This document shows positions 7,618-16,449 of a DNA stretch of 46,832 nt, piece by piece. The DNA comes from Ruminococcus sp. GTDB taxonomy: Bacteria; Bacillota; Clostridia; Oscillospirales; Ruminococcaceae. Under the pieces are notes generated by a model. That model was not told the origin of the DNA and did no database searches. It saw nothing but the letters and a program-made list of their open reading frames with translations. A program made the translations under genes and the position numbers. Within the stretch, counting starts at the first letter, position 1. Each line of letters starts with the position of its first letter. The DNA lies in contig JAFUTU010000010.1 in the NCBI GenBank assembly GCA_017484095.1, positions 1 to 46,832 of the forward strand, in the 5' to 3' direction.

Positions 7618-7630
7618 TATCAGCCCTTTA

Positions 7631-7659
7631 ATTATAACAATATTTACGGGTCATGTCAA
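7631..7659 (-). promoter_or_regulatory. Perfect sigma-A promoter of the CotH gene
   Basis: TTGACA (7654-7659) and TATAAT (7631-7636) with a 17-base spacer on the minus strand. The predicted transcript start near 7624 leaves only about 20 bases before the GTG start. Confidence 0.9.
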
Positions 7660-7733
7660 CTTAAACGCGCGTTATTATAGATAATATACCATAATTTCAT
7701 AGTGTTTCGGTCTAAAATTTACATTTCTTCCAC

Positions 7734-7762
7734 TTGACGAAACGTGTCAAAAATGTTATGAT
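7734..7762 (+). promoter_or_regulatory. Promoter of lysA
   Basis: TTGACG (7734-7739) and TATGAT (7757-7762) with a 17-base spacer. TTGAC (7734-7738) and GTCAA (7746-7750) form a short inverted repeat over the -35 that could be a regulator site. Confidence 0.85.
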
Positions 7763-7823
7763 ATTAGTGTATTTTCTGTGGGCAGAGGCTTGCATATAAA
7801 AATGAAAGAAGGACTTGATAAAG

Positions 7824-9089
7824 ATGAAAACACCTTTTATCGATAAGGCTAAGGCTGAGCAGATAGCGGCTCAGTTCCCGACACCGTTTCACGTTTATGA
7901 TGAGAAGGGCATAAGACAGAGAGCGAGAGATCTCAACAAGGCATTCTCATGGAATAAAGGCTACCGTGAGTACTTTGCGGTAAAGGCTACTCCAAATCCG
8001 TTCATACTTAAAATACTTAAAGAGGAAGGCTGCGGTGTTGACTGCTCTTCTCTTACCGAGCTTATGCTGAGCGATTGCTGCGGCTTCAAGGGCGAGGATA
8101 TAATGTTCTCCTCAAATGTTACACCTGAGGAGGATTATCTGAAGGCAAGAGAGCTCGGAGCATTTATAAATCTCGATGATTTTACTCACATCGAGTTCCT
8201 GGACAAGCTCTGCGGTATCCCTGAGAACATCTGCTGCCGTTTTAATCCGGGCGGAAGCTTTGCGATAGAATCTCAGATAATGGATACTCCGGGTGAGGCT
8301 AAGTACGGCTTTACTGAGGAGCAGCTGTTTGAAGGCTTCAGAATACTTAAAGAGAAGGGTGCAAAGCACTTTGGCATCCATGCGTTCTTAGCTTCAAACA
8401 CAGTTTCCAACGCTTACTACCCCAAGCTTGCAAGGATCCTTTTCGATCTTGCAGTAAGACTTCATAAGGAGACAGGTGCTGACATCAAATTCGTTAACCT
8501 TTCGGGAGGTGTAGGTGTTGGCTACAGACCTGATGATGAGCAGAACGATATCTTTGCAATCGGTGAGGGCGTAAGGCAGGCATTTGAAGAGATAATGGTC
8601 CCTGCAGGTCTTGGCGACGCTGCTATTTTCACTGAGCTTGGAAGATATATGCTGGCACCGTTCGGTCATCTTGTAACAAGGTGTATCCACCAAAAGCATA
8701 TATATAAAGAATACATAGGCGTTGACGCTACTGCCTGCGACCTTATGAGGCCTGCAATGTACGGTGCATATCACCACATAACTGTCCTCGGCAAAGAGAA
8801 CGAGCCCTGCGATCACAAATACGATGTTACAGGCTCTCTCTGTGAGAACAATGACAAGTTTGCCATTGACAGGATGCTGCCCGAGATAAACATTGGCGAT
8901 ATTTTAGCAATTCATGACAGCGGCGCTCACGGCTATGCTATGGGATATAACTACAACGGAAGGCTGAAGCACGCCGAGATACTTCTTCACGAGGACGGCA
9001 CCTTTGAAATGATAAGGAGAGCCGAAACTCCCAAGGATTATTTTGCAACATTTGATTTCTGCGACGTACTTGACAAATACACAAAATAA
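7824..9089 (+). CDS. lysA: Diaminopimelate decarboxylase
   Basis: 421 residues from ATG 7824 (AAGAAGGA ends 10 bases upstream; the in-frame TTG at 7815 is closer than allowed). A PLP-dependent enzyme of the alanine-racemase-fold group IV: PLP lysine Lys54 in YFAVKATPNP, glycine-rich SGGVGVGY phosphate loop, MRPAMYGAYHH, and CENND with the active-site cysteine from the neighbouring subunit. It makes L-lysine from meso-diaminopimelate, the last step of lysine synthesis. The barrel motif usually written HIGS is replaced by HAFLASNT, so this is a divergent member; a related substrate cannot be excluded. No lysine riboswitch fits in the short leader. The LCP gene follows after 24 bases. Confidence 0.85.
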   Translation: MKTPFIDKAKAEQIAAQFPTPFHVYDEKGIRQRARDLNKAFSWNKGYREYFAVKATPNPFILKILKEEGCGVDCSSLTELMLSDCCGFKGEDIMFSSNVTPEEDYLKARELGAFINLDDFTHIEFLDKLCGIPENICCRFNPGGSFAIESQIMDTPGEAKYGFTEEQLFEGFRILKEKGAKHFGIHAFLASNTVSNAYYPKLARILFDLAVRLHKETGADIKFVNLSGGVGVGYRPDDEQNDIFAIGEGVRQAFEEIMVPAGLGDAAIFTELGRYMLAPFGHLVTRCIHQKHIYKEYIGVDATACDLMRPAMYGAYHHITVLGKENEPCDHKYDVTGSLCENNDKFAIDRMLPEINIGDILAIHDSGAHGYAMGYNYNGRLKHAEILLHEDGTFEMIRRAETPKDYFATFDFCDVLDKYTK

Positions 9090-9113
9090 CCTTTCCTGTA
9101 CGGAGGAACACTG

Positions 9114-10298
9114 ATGAACGAAAACGAAGAAAAAAGGACAGAGGGCGTTATCCCTGAAACGACAGCAGAACAGACGCCTGCTCTGAAACCTGTGAGCGGC
9201 GGCAAAACTCCTAATGCCAAAAGAAATAAAAAGAAGAAAAAGAAAAAAATGTCCGTAAAGAAAAAGGTACTGATAATCATTCTTATTATTCTTGTGATAG
9301 TCGGTATAGGTATAGGTGTGATATTCCTGATAGTTCACCACTATATCAATCTTATGAACATTCAGCCCGTTGAGGAGAGCAGCTATGAAATAGCTGATTC
9401 TGTGGTAGATGATGATATCACCGATGAACCTGATTCCCCGCAGGAGGACATTGACGACTTAGAGAACAGGATAAGAGAAAACCTTGAGAAAAAGTCTGAC
9501 GACATTATGGCAGACAAAGACGTTTTGAACGTTCTTCTCATCGGAACAGATGCAAGAAGCGTCAATGAGAGAGGGCGCTCTGACAGTATGATACTTATGT
9601 CTATCAACAAAAAGACAAAGAAGGTCATAATGACATCCTTCCTCAGAGATATCTACCTTGCTATCCCGAATATTGAATCAACAAGGCTGAACCATGCCTA
9701 TGCTTACGGCAGACCTCATCTGCTGATAGATACTCTTGAAGAAAATTTCAGGATCAAGATCGACAGATACGCACAGGTAAACTTCTTCTCCTTCTGCAAA
9801 ACGGTCGATGCTGTCGGCGGCGTCGAGATAGACGTAACTCAGGACGAGATCTACTACATCAATAACTATCTAAGAGAAATAAACCGTCTTGAAGGCAGAG
9901 CCGAAAACACCTATCAGGTAACAAGTGCAGGCAAGCAGACTCTTAACGGAGCACAGGCACTGGCATATTCAAGGATAAGATATATCGGAACTGACTTCCA
10001 GAGGACACAGCGTCAGAGAACAGTATTGGAGCAGATAATCAGCAAAACCAAAGATATGAGCCTTACTGAGCTTGACGACCTGCTTGAAGTAGTTCTTCCC
10101 GAAATAACCACCAATATGCAGGAGAGCGAGATAATCTCACTGCTGCTCGACTCTAACGATATCCTCGATTATGAGCGGGTTCAGTGCAGAGTACCTGCTG
10201 ACGGCACCTGGGAATTCCTCACTATCAGGAGCATGAGCGTGATCGGCATTGACTTCAATGCTAACATTCAGTATCTGAGAGATAATATCTACGAATAA
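9114..10298 (+). CDS. LCP (LytR-CpsA-Psr) family glycopolymer transferase
   Basis: 394 residues: a Lys-rich cytoplasmic tail (KKKKKK around 40-46), one transmembrane helix (about 52-75), an acidic stalk and the LCP domain from about residue 135 (LLIGTDAR, RSDSMILMS, SFLRDIYLAIP, TRLNHAYAYG, then YSRIRYIGTDFQRTQRQR). The paired Asp and Arg residues of these motifs bind the lipid pyrophosphate and Mg2+. The family moves teichoic-acid-like or capsular polymers from lipid carriers to peptidoglycan at the outer membrane face. It lies 24 bases behind lysA with GGAGG, so it may be co-transcribed with it. Confidence 0.93.
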   Translation: MNENEEKRTEGVIPETTAEQTPALKPVSGGKTPNAKRNKKKKKKKMSVKKKVLIIILIILVIVGIGIGVIFLIVHHYINLMNIQPVEESSYEIADSVVDDDITDEPDSPQEDIDDLENRIRENLEKKSDDIMADKDVLNVLLIGTDARSVNERGRSDSMILMSINKKTKKVIMTSFLRDIYLAIPNIESTRLNHAYAYGRPHLLIDTLEENFRIKIDRYAQVNFFSFCKTVDAVGGVEIDVTQDEIYYINNYLREINRLEGRAENTYQVTSAGKQTLNGAQALAYSRIRYIGTDFQRTQRQRTVLEQIISKTKDMSLTELDDLLEVVLPEITTNMQESEIISLLLDSNDILDYERVQCRVPADGTWEFLTIRSMSVIGIDFNANIQYLRDNIYE

Positions 10299-10304
10299 AA
10301 AATA

Positions 10305-10340
10305 TCCGCAGAGCTTTAAAAAAGTTCTGCGGACTTTTTT
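10305..10340. terminator. Shared bidirectional terminator
   Basis: A long hairpin (TCCGCAGA 10305-10312 with TTCTGCGGA 10325-10333, extended inward) with T6 on the right and an A-rich tract on the left. It serves the LCP gene (plus) and the ddl-murI-DUF1934 operon (minus), whose last stop codon overlaps it. Confidence 0.92.
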
Positions 10341-10773
10341 AACTTACTATCCCCGAGGGCTTTATCTCTACGCTCACATCGAAATCGCCGACGTAGCTTG
10401 AATTTACATCAACAACATAGTGAAAACTGAGAACACCGCCCGAGCTGCCTATGGTGGAGTCTACCCGTGTTGCATTTATGCCCACCATAAACTCACCGTA
10501 AGGAGTACCGTAAGAACAGTGGTGCTTTGTACCCATCTCTATAACAAGGTTTGACACAACACTGCCGCGGCGGTTCATAACTACCTTATTGCTGTTAAAA
10601 AACTCCAGCGAGGTGGTACTGCCCTCAAAGCCTGTGGCCTCGGTCTCCTCATAGGATATTATATAGCCCTTGTCAGTCATCTCCAGCGTGCCGAGAGACA
10701 TAAGCTCTGTCTCTTCACTGGCATTGCCGTCAGACTGCGTGCTCAAAAGCCTTATAGATACGTCCTTTTTCAA
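10339..10773 (-). CDS. DUF1934 (YwiB-like) beta-barrel protein
   Basis: 144 residues, no signal peptide, predicted cytosolic calycin-like beta barrel: successive strands LGTLEMTDKGYIISYEE, GSTTSLEFF, KVVMNRRG, LVIEMGTKHHCSY, YGEFMVGI and LSFHYVVDV fit DUF1934/YwiB. Function unknown in the family. Start is TTG at 10773, chosen because GGAGG sits eight bases upstream. It is the third gene of a ddl-murI operon, 16 bases after murI, which hints at a housekeeping or cell-wall-linked role without proving it. Confidence 0.85.
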   Translation of the reverse strand: MKKDVSIRLLSTQSDGNASEETELMSLGTLEMTDKGYIISYEETEATGFEGSTTSLEFFNSNKVVMNRRGSVVSNLVIEMGTKHHCSYGTPYGEFMVGINATRVDSTIGSSGGVLSFHYVVDVNSSYVGDFDVSVEIKPSGIVS

Positions 10774-10789
10774 GTTAATTCCTCCGTCA

Positions 10790-11599
10790 TTACTTTAAAC
10801 TGCATTTTGATATCCCTGCATTTATATCACGCCCGAGAAACTTTCTTACATTTTCAGCAAAAAGCTGTGCGCTGTCAGTGCAGAAAAGCTCTATCCTGCC
10901 CTGAGAGCTCTTTGACGATCTCTGATCGCAGCGTTCAAGCTCTGCCGCCGCATGAGCTGCAAGCTCTGCACTTGATGATATTAGCTTTACTCCGCCGCCC
11001 ATATATTCCGAAATCACATCTGAAAAATGCGGAAAATGTGTACACCCAAGTATAAGAGTGTCAACGTTCATCGCCTTTATGTCCTTCAGATATTCCTCAG
11101 TAAAGAACCTTGCAGGAGGACAATCCGGTGATGTGTAGCCGTTCTCTGCCAGCGGCACCAGCATAGGGCAAGCCTTGCCGATGATCGCAAGCTTATCATC
11201 AAGCTCTCTCAGCTTTCTGTCATAAGAGCCTGTCTTGATAGATGCGCCTGTCGCTATAATTCCTATCCTGCCGTTTTGAGTAGCTTCATATGCTGCTCTT
11301 ACCGCAGGCATCACAACTCCGCTTACAGGTATATCTCCGCACTCGTCTTTTATGCTCTCCAGCACAGATGAAACCGTACCGCAGGCAACAAGTATCATTT
11401 TAACTTTATGCTTTTTAAGAAACGATATGTCCTCTCCGGCATAGCTTATTATGGTGTCACGGCTCCTTGTACCGTAAGGCACTCTCGCCGTATCGCCGAG
11501 ATAAACTATATCCTCGTTCGGCATGAGCCTTATCAGCTCCTCAACACAGGAGAGCCCTCCCACGCCCGAATCGAACACTCCTATAGGTGCATCATTCAT
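10790..11599 (-). CDS. murI: Glutamate racemase
   Basis: 269 residues from ATG 11599. It converts L- to D-glutamate for the peptidoglycan stem peptide. Motifs: FDSGVGGLS (9-17), YLGDTARVPYG (33-43), first catalytic cysteine Cys73 in VACGTVSS, second Cys186 in GCTHFP with His188. The usual ACNT around the first cysteine is ACGT here, a variant I believe occurs in other Clostridia. The ATG overlaps the ddl stop by eight bases, so the genes are translationally coupled; upstream in-frame TTG codons at 11620 and 11605 are alternatives but lie well within ddl. Confidence 0.95.
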   Translation of the reverse strand: MNDAPIGVFDSGVGGLSCVEELIRLMPNEDIVYLGDTARVPYGTRSRDTIISYAGEDISFLKKHKVKMILVACGTVSSVLESIKDECGDIPVSGVVMPAVRAAYEATQNGRIGIIATGASIKTGSYDRKLRELDDKLAIIGKACPMLVPLAENGYTSPDCPPARFFTEEYLKDIKAMNVDTLILGCTHFPHFSDVISEYMGGGVKLISSSAELAAHAAAELERCDQRSSKSSQGRIELFCTDSAQLFAENVRKFLGRDINAGISKCSLK

Positions 11600-12671
11600 A
11601 ATCAACACCCGCCCTGTCAAGTGCCAGCTTGATAAGTCTGTCTTCCTGATCCGAAAAGCTTATTCCTTCATGCTCCATAAGCTTAGGATACATACTGATC
11701 GGAGTATGCCCGGGCATAGTGTTTACCTCATTGAGAATGACCCCTCCGTCCTCTTCAAGGAAGAAGTCCACTCTTGCCAAACCGCAGCAGCCAAGCACCT
11801 TATAGCCTCTTACAGCTTCTCTTCTGATGATCTCTGCCCTGTCCTCAGGTATCCTTGCAGGTATGTAGGTCTTTGACTCTGCATTATTATACTTCGCATC
11901 ATAATCATAAAATTCATTTGCTGCCGAGATCTCACCGATACAGGAGGCGAAAGGCTCATTATTTCCCATAACTGCACATTCACACTCTATTCCCTTTATC
12001 TCTTCTTCGACAACTACCTTTTTATCATGAGTAAACGCAAACTTTATTCCCTTTATCAGCTCTTCCCTGTTCCTTACCTTTGAAATACCCACCGATGAAC
12101 CGCAATTTGCAGGCTTCACATACATAGGATATCCGAGTCTCTGCTCACATTCAACACACTTGATTTCGATCATAGGGCTGTCTGAGAGCAGCACAGTTAC
12201 CCACTTTGCTGTTCTGATGCCGTTTTGCTCCAGTATGGTATGAGTAACGCTCTTATCCATACAGCAGGCAGAAGAGATCAGGTCGCAGCCGACATACGGC
12301 AGCTCAGCAAGATCAAGCAGACCCTGGATAGTGCCGTCTTCACCGTTTTTGCCGTGAATAACAGGGAACACAACATCTATACGCACCTTGTTGACACCGT
12401 CCTCGCCCAGAGTGAGAACGCCCTTATGTATAGGGTCAGGGCTGATAACACACGGAAGATTATCAGGGTGTCCCTCCCAGGAGCCGTTTTTTATCATTTC
12501 GGGGTCACCCATGAATCTGAACCAGTGACCCTTCTTTGTTATGCCTATCATCACGATATCGTATTTGTCCTTAGGTATGGAATCTATTATATGTGATGCC
12601 GAAACGAGTGACACATCGTGCTCGTTTGATCTGCCGCCGAATATAACGGCAACTCTTAGCTTTTTAGCCAA
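11592..12671 (-). CDS. ddl: D-alanine--D-alanine ligase
   Basis: 359 residues. An ATP-grasp enzyme that joins two D-Ala for peptidoglycan precursors. Seen: N-terminal IFGGRSNEHDVSLVSA, the FPVIHGKNGEDGTIQG segment, ATP-grasp YVKPANCGSSVGISK, and the Mg-binding ARVDFFLEEDGGVILNEVNTMPGHT. Length is standard. The start is TTG at 12671 behind GAAAGGTAG. A second purine-rich ribosome-like stretch (GAGAGGAGGAG, about 12702-12712) lies further upstream without a start codon at the right distance. First gene of ddl-murI-DUF1934. Confidence 0.95.
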   Translation of the reverse strand: MAKKLRVAVIFGGRSNEHDVSLVSASHIIDSIPKDKYDIVMIGITKKGHWFRFMGDPEMIKNGSWEGHPDNLPCVISPDPIHKGVLTLGEDGVNKVRIDVVFPVIHGKNGEDGTIQGLLDLAELPYVGCDLISSACCMDKSVTHTILEQNGIRTAKWVTVLLSDSPMIEIKCVECEQRLGYPMYVKPANCGSSVGISKVRNREELIKGIKFAFTHDKKVVVEEEIKGIECECAVMGNNEPFASCIGEISAANEFYDYDAKYNNAESKTYIPARIPEDRAEIIRREAVRGYKVLGCCGLARVDFFLEEDGGVILNEVNTMPGHTPISMYPKLMEHEGISFSDQEDRLIKLALDRAGVDYE

Positions 12672-12734
12672 TTACTACACTACCTTTCGCTTTTTGATAT
12701 GCTCCTCCTCTCGGAGAAACAGCAATACATATAT

Positions 12735-12763
12735 AGTATAGCACATATCTGCAAAAATGTAAA
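12735..12763 (-). promoter_or_regulatory. Promoter of ddl-murI-DUF1934
   Basis: TTTACA (12758-12763) and TATACT (12735-12740), 17-base spacer, minus strand, with a TG before the -10. Confidence 0.8.
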
Positions 12764-12797
12764 GCTTTTATATGCAAGATACAAACATATCCCGACA

Positions 12798-14012
12798 TCA
12801 TCTCTCCCCTCCAAGATCAGACAGAGCTTTTCTCTCCTCTGCCATTCGCTCACCGCCGTCAAACAAACTTATATAATTATAAACAGCATACCCCTGACAG
12901 CCTCCCTCAACAGCGTCCTGAGCCTGCAATGCAATGATCCCCTCAGTATCCGTGAATTCGTCCTCACTGCCTATCTTATATGCTGCGAGACCCACAACTA
13001 TAGGTTTGTCCGCATCTAACGAGCGCCACTCTTCAAGCGTTTGTTTATATGGCTTTATCAGATTATCATACCCGTAATATATCTGTGGAACTATGATATC
13101 CGCATAACCGTCCTCAGTGAGCCAGCGTTTAACATCAGCGTACAGTGAGTTATAGTTGTTCTCAATATTTCCCTGAGGCGATATACTTACAGTAATACTG
13201 TCGCTTTCAGACTTAACAGTGCTGTAAATATCCGCACACATCTGTGATACACAGTCAAGACGGTACTGTGCAAGGTCATCATATTCGTTTTGCACCGTGA
13301 AGCATTCAGCGTCAAAAGCAGCATCAGTTGTCGGATAAAAGTAATCATCATAATGTATCCCGTCGACATCGTAATTTCTGCATATCTCTGCCGCACCCTC
13401 TGCGATAAGCTCTCTTACCTCCTTATGCGTAGGATCAAGCCACAGGTGCATATCACCGTCTACCTCGTTAACTCTTCCGCTTCCGTCATCTAGCCACTGC
13501 CTTGTTCTGAATGTACTGCTGACGCTCTCCATGCTTTCTCTTGACTGCAATCTCATAGGATTTATCCATGCGTGCAAAGCCAGCCCATAGGAATGTGCCG
13601 TCTCTGTCATTATCTCTAACGGGTCAAAAAGGATATCACCGTTATCATTTTTCGGTATTAGATCGGAGGGCGGAAAAAGCTCAGAACGGTAATAGGCATC
13701 ACCAAACGCTCTCACATGAACAAAAAGAGTATTAAGCCCCTGATCACGGCAGTTTTTGCACATTCTTTCAAACCCTGTACGAAAACTATTCTCGCTGCCT
13801 GTTATTATATCAGCAAGGTCGATATAGGATATCCAGACCGCCTTTATCGTGTCCTCCCCCTTTTTTGTATCAGTATCCATATCTGCTTCGGGCAGCGGTG
13901 AAGCATTTGCCAACGGTATCTCTCTTTGCTGCGTACCCGCAGTACCCTTCACTTCTGCACAGGCTGAAAGCAGCATCACCGTCATCACTGCCGAAAAAAT
14001 CCTTCTTTTCAT
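12798..14012 (-). CDS. Glycoside-hydrolase-like family 10 (GHL10/YngK) lipoprotein
   Basis: 404 residues. Signal peptide with lipobox LLSAC (Cys18), so it is lipid-anchored outside the membrane. The rest is a TIM-barrel of the DUF187/GHL10 type: AVWISYIDL at the first strand, FVHVRAFGDAYYRSELFP, ALHAWINPMRL, DGIHYDDYFYP (acidic pair at the barrel mouth), SISPQGN and DIIVPQIYYGY. Related proteins are thought to act on cell-wall glycans or glucosaminyl substrates, but activity is proven for few. It sits next to ddl/murI and the promoter of ddl lies just beyond its stop; no terminator hairpin is seen between them, so read-through is possible. Confidence 0.9.
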   Translation of the reverse strand: MKRRIFSAVMTVMLLSACAEVKGTAGTQQREIPLANASPLPEADMDTDTKKGEDTIKAVWISYIDLADIITGSENSFRTGFERMCKNCRDQGLNTLFVHVRAFGDAYYRSELFPPSDLIPKNDNGDILFDPLEIMTETAHSYGLALHAWINPMRLQSRESMESVSSTFRTRQWLDDGSGRVNEVDGDMHLWLDPTHKEVRELIAEGAAEICRNYDVDGIHYDDYFYPTTDAAFDAECFTVQNEYDDLAQYRLDCVSQMCADIYSTVKSESDSITVSISPQGNIENNYNSLYADVKRWLTEDGYADIIVPQIYYGYDNLIKPYKQTLEEWRSLDADKPIVVGLAAYKIGSEDEFTDTEGIIALQAQDAVEGGCQGYAVYNYISLFDGGERMAEERKALSDLGGER

Positions 14013-14146
14013 ATTGACCTCCGTTTTATGAAATAGTCTGTACTATTATTCTACTGTAATTTTTTCCAAAATATTCACATAGAATCTATAGTGAACGTCA
14101 AAATCATTTGCCGTTACTTATAACAGACCTTTTCGGGAGTGATATT

Positions 14147-14542
14147 ATGAGAAGCAAACGAACTCATTCATCTCTGCATTACCGACAAACGGCAGGCGCA
14201 GCGATAGCCGTTATATCGGGTCTGGCAGTGCTGGCAGCCTCTGTTTTTGTTTTTGGGTGGCTGCTTACAAAATTCGATGCCGGCGGACTTATCCTGTCCC
14301 TGCTTTCGGCAGGGTTTATCTGCTTTTGCGCTTATACGGCAGGCCTTGCAGGAGCAGCCTATGAAAGAAAAAGCAGTGCATTGATAGGGCTGGTCTCGGG
14401 ACTTCTGATGTTTGTGGTGCTAACAGTATCGGGAACACTGCTAAGCCGCGCAATGATCTCGTTTTCTGTAACAACAAGGCTTATACTGTCGCTGATCGCA
14501 GGCGTGATAGGAGGTCTTTCAGGGGCTGCTGACAAAAAATAA
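14147..14542 (+). CDS. TIGR04086-like small four-helix membrane protein
   Basis: 131 residues from ATG 14147, which has GGGAG seven bases upstream (an in-frame TTG at 14108 has none). Four transmembrane helices (about 12-34, 40-62, 68-93 and 98-124) with Gly-rich faces and a GxxG-rich last helix (GVIGGLSGAADKK), like the TIGR04086/YrzE membrane family. Function unknown. It stands alone between a divergent lipoprotein gene and a convergent phosphate transporter. Confidence 0.75.
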   Translation: MRSKRTHSSLHYRQTAGAAIAVISGLAVLAASVFVFGWLLTKFDAGGLILSLLSAGFICFCAYTAGLAGAAYERKSSALIGLVSGLLMFVVLTVSGTLLSRAMISFSVTTRLILSLIAGVIGGLSGAADKK

Positions 14543-14567
14543 GACACAGAGCAAAACTCTGTGTCTT
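14541..14567 (-). terminator. Terminator of the Na/Pi cotransporter gene
   Basis: A perfect 11-bp stem (14541-14551 with 14557-14567) and a 5-base loop. On the minus strand it is followed by ATTTTTT, so it ends the cotransporter gene; on the plus strand the tail is weaker but may help to end the small membrane gene. Confidence 0.88.
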
Positions 14568-14571
14568 AAAT

Positions 14572-16362
14572 TTAAGCTTTGGCAATGGTATACTTTTGGG
14601 CATATGCCTCGATCTTTTCCTCATAGGTCTTGGGGCCGTTTTTGTGGAGCGTCTCAAGATACTCATGCTTTTTAAGAGTAGAATACTGCTGTTTGCTTGC
14701 AAGCAGATATACCGCAATATTTGAGCAGTGATCCGATATCCTCTCAACATTTGTAAGAATATCGAGGAAATAAACTCCCATATCTACCTTGCAGATACCT
14801 CTCTTGGCCCTGTCGATATGAATTGATTTAAGCTCCTCGACTACCCTGTCAACTACCTCTTCAAGAGGCTCCACCTCTATCATATCGTTTATATCAAGGG
14901 TCTTGGTAGCAGTTATCGCAAGCTCGATTATCTCACTGATAGCATCGAATGTGATATAAAGCTCTCTTACCGCATCTTCTGAGAACTGCATCTCCTCGTC
15001 ATATAGTGTCTCAGCAGTTTCAAGTATATTTATCGAATAATCGCCTATTCTTTCAAACTCGGATATCAGGTGGAAGTACGCTGTTACTTCTCTTGACTCC
15101 TCCTCATTCAGACCACAGTCATTAAGCTTTATCAGATACTGACCGACTCTGTCCTCCAGCCTGTCGATAGTGTCTTCACGCTCACGTATTTTTTCCACTG
15201 TCTTCGGGTCAAACTTATCATACAGCGTCCTTACCGCCTTGAAGTTCTTCTGAGCCTTTATACCCATCTGAACAACAGCCTCTCTGGTCTGAGCGATAGC
15301 AACGTTCGGCGTTACAAGGAATCTCTCATCGAGCGGATCCTCTGCAAGCTCCTCCTCGTCCTCGCCGGGCTTGTCCCTTACGGTCAGGCAGGCAAGCTTT
15401 TCGAGAGCACCTGCGAACGGAATAAATATTGCAGTAACAACAAGGTTGAATATCGTATGGAAGTTTGCGATATCACCTGTCGTGAACTCTTTGCTCCAGA
15501 ATGACCAGCCGATCGTATACTGTATCGTATAAATAGCTGTCAGGAACAGGATCGTGCCTATAAGGTTGAAGTAAAAATGCAGAAGACCAGCACGCTTCGC
15601 GTTCTTAGACGAGTTAAGGCTTGAAAGCAGCGGCGTTACACAGGTTCCTATATTGGTACCCATTATTATCGGAAAGGCAGATGCAAACAGCAGCGCACCC
15701 GAACCCGATATCGCCTGAAGTATACCGACAGCCGCAGCCGAGCTCTGTGTGCATACAGTAACTACAGCACCTGTAAGAATACCGAGCAGCGGATTTTCGA
15801 GCACTTCAAATATCTTCTTGAAAATATCAAGCTGAGCCATAGGTTCGACCGCAGTCCTCATGGTCGTCATACCTGTGAACAGTATGGATACTCCCATCAG
15901 TATCTCGCCTATATTTTTCTTTCTGCTGCGCTTAGCGAACATTATCAGCAGTATACCCACGATAGCAAGCATAGCCGAAAGATTTGTCGGCTTTATAAAA
16001 TTTATGAAAAATCCTCCGTCACCGGAGCCCTCGAGCTTAGTCAGCCTCAGTATCTGAGCCGTCATCGTTGTGCCTATATTTGCACCCATGATTATGCCGA
16101 CAGCTCCCCTGAGCTTAAGTATCCCCGCATTAACAAGACCGATAACGATAACGGTCGTAGCAGTGGAGGACTGCACGGCAGCAGTTACGACTGCACCGAA
16201 GAATATACTTGTAAAGATGTTTCCAGACATCTTTGCAAGCACCTTTTCCATAAGTCCGCCCGAGGCCTTTTCCAGTCCCGAACTCAGAGTATTCATTCCG
16301 AACATGAAAAACGCTAAACCGCCTACAGCGGCTATAACATTAAATACGCTCAATGATTTCAA
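14572..16362 (-). CDS. Na+/phosphate cotransporter with C-terminal PhoU domain
   Basis: 596 residues. The N-terminal half (about 1-320) has two inverted repeats each with the QSS motif typical of SLC34/NptA carriers (VQSSTATTVIVIG and TQSSAAAVGILQ) and eight or more membrane helices. The C-terminal part (about 350-560) is a PhoU-like helical bundle with acidic metal-binding stretches (ISEFERIGDYSINI and LTNVERISDHCSNI). Expected role: sodium-driven phosphate movement with regulation by the PhoU tail. A Na+ symporter would fit a sodium-based energy economy, as the ATP synthase here suggests. The start is TTG at 16362; TTG at 16353 has better spacing to AAAGGG. Confidence 0.92.
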   Translation of the reverse strand: MKSLSVFNVIAAVGGLAFFMFGMNTLSSGLEKASGGLMEKVLAKMSGNIFTSIFFGAVVTAAVQSSTATTVIVIGLVNAGILKLRGAVGIIMGANIGTTMTAQILRLTKLEGSGDGGFFINFIKPTNLSAMLAIVGILLIMFAKRSRKKNIGEILMGVSILFTGMTTMRTAVEPMAQLDIFKKIFEVLENPLLGILTGAVVTVCTQSSAAAVGILQAISGSGALLFASAFPIIMGTNIGTCVTPLLSSLNSSKNAKRAGLLHFYFNLIGTILFLTAIYTIQYTIGWSFWSKEFTTGDIANFHTIFNLVVTAIFIPFAGALEKLACLTVRDKPGEDEEELAEDPLDERFLVTPNVAIAQTREAVVQMGIKAQKNFKAVRTLYDKFDPKTVEKIREREDTIDRLEDRVGQYLIKLNDCGLNEEESREVTAYFHLISEFERIGDYSINILETAETLYDEEMQFSEDAVRELYITFDAISEIIELAITATKTLDINDMIEVEPLEEVVDRVVEELKSIHIDRAKRGICKVDMGVYFLDILTNVERISDHCSNIAVYLLASKQQYSTLKKHEYLETLHKNGPKTYEEKIEAYAQKYTIAKA

Positions 16363-16449
16363 CCCTTTCGATCATTTCTATACTTCACTTACCATACAAA
16401 ACAAGCCAAAGCCGATGCGCTAATTTTCGCTCAGCTTTGACTTTTTTCT

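Noticed and set aside
7763..7823. Lysine riboswitch ahead of lysA
   Set aside because: The leader between the promoter and the ATG is only about 55 bases, far too short, and no lysine-box motif is seen.
10790..11599. murI inactivation because of ACGT instead of ACNT
   Set aside because: Both catalytic cysteines and all other motifs are intact, and I believe the variant occurs in other Clostridia, so it was not raised as a finding.
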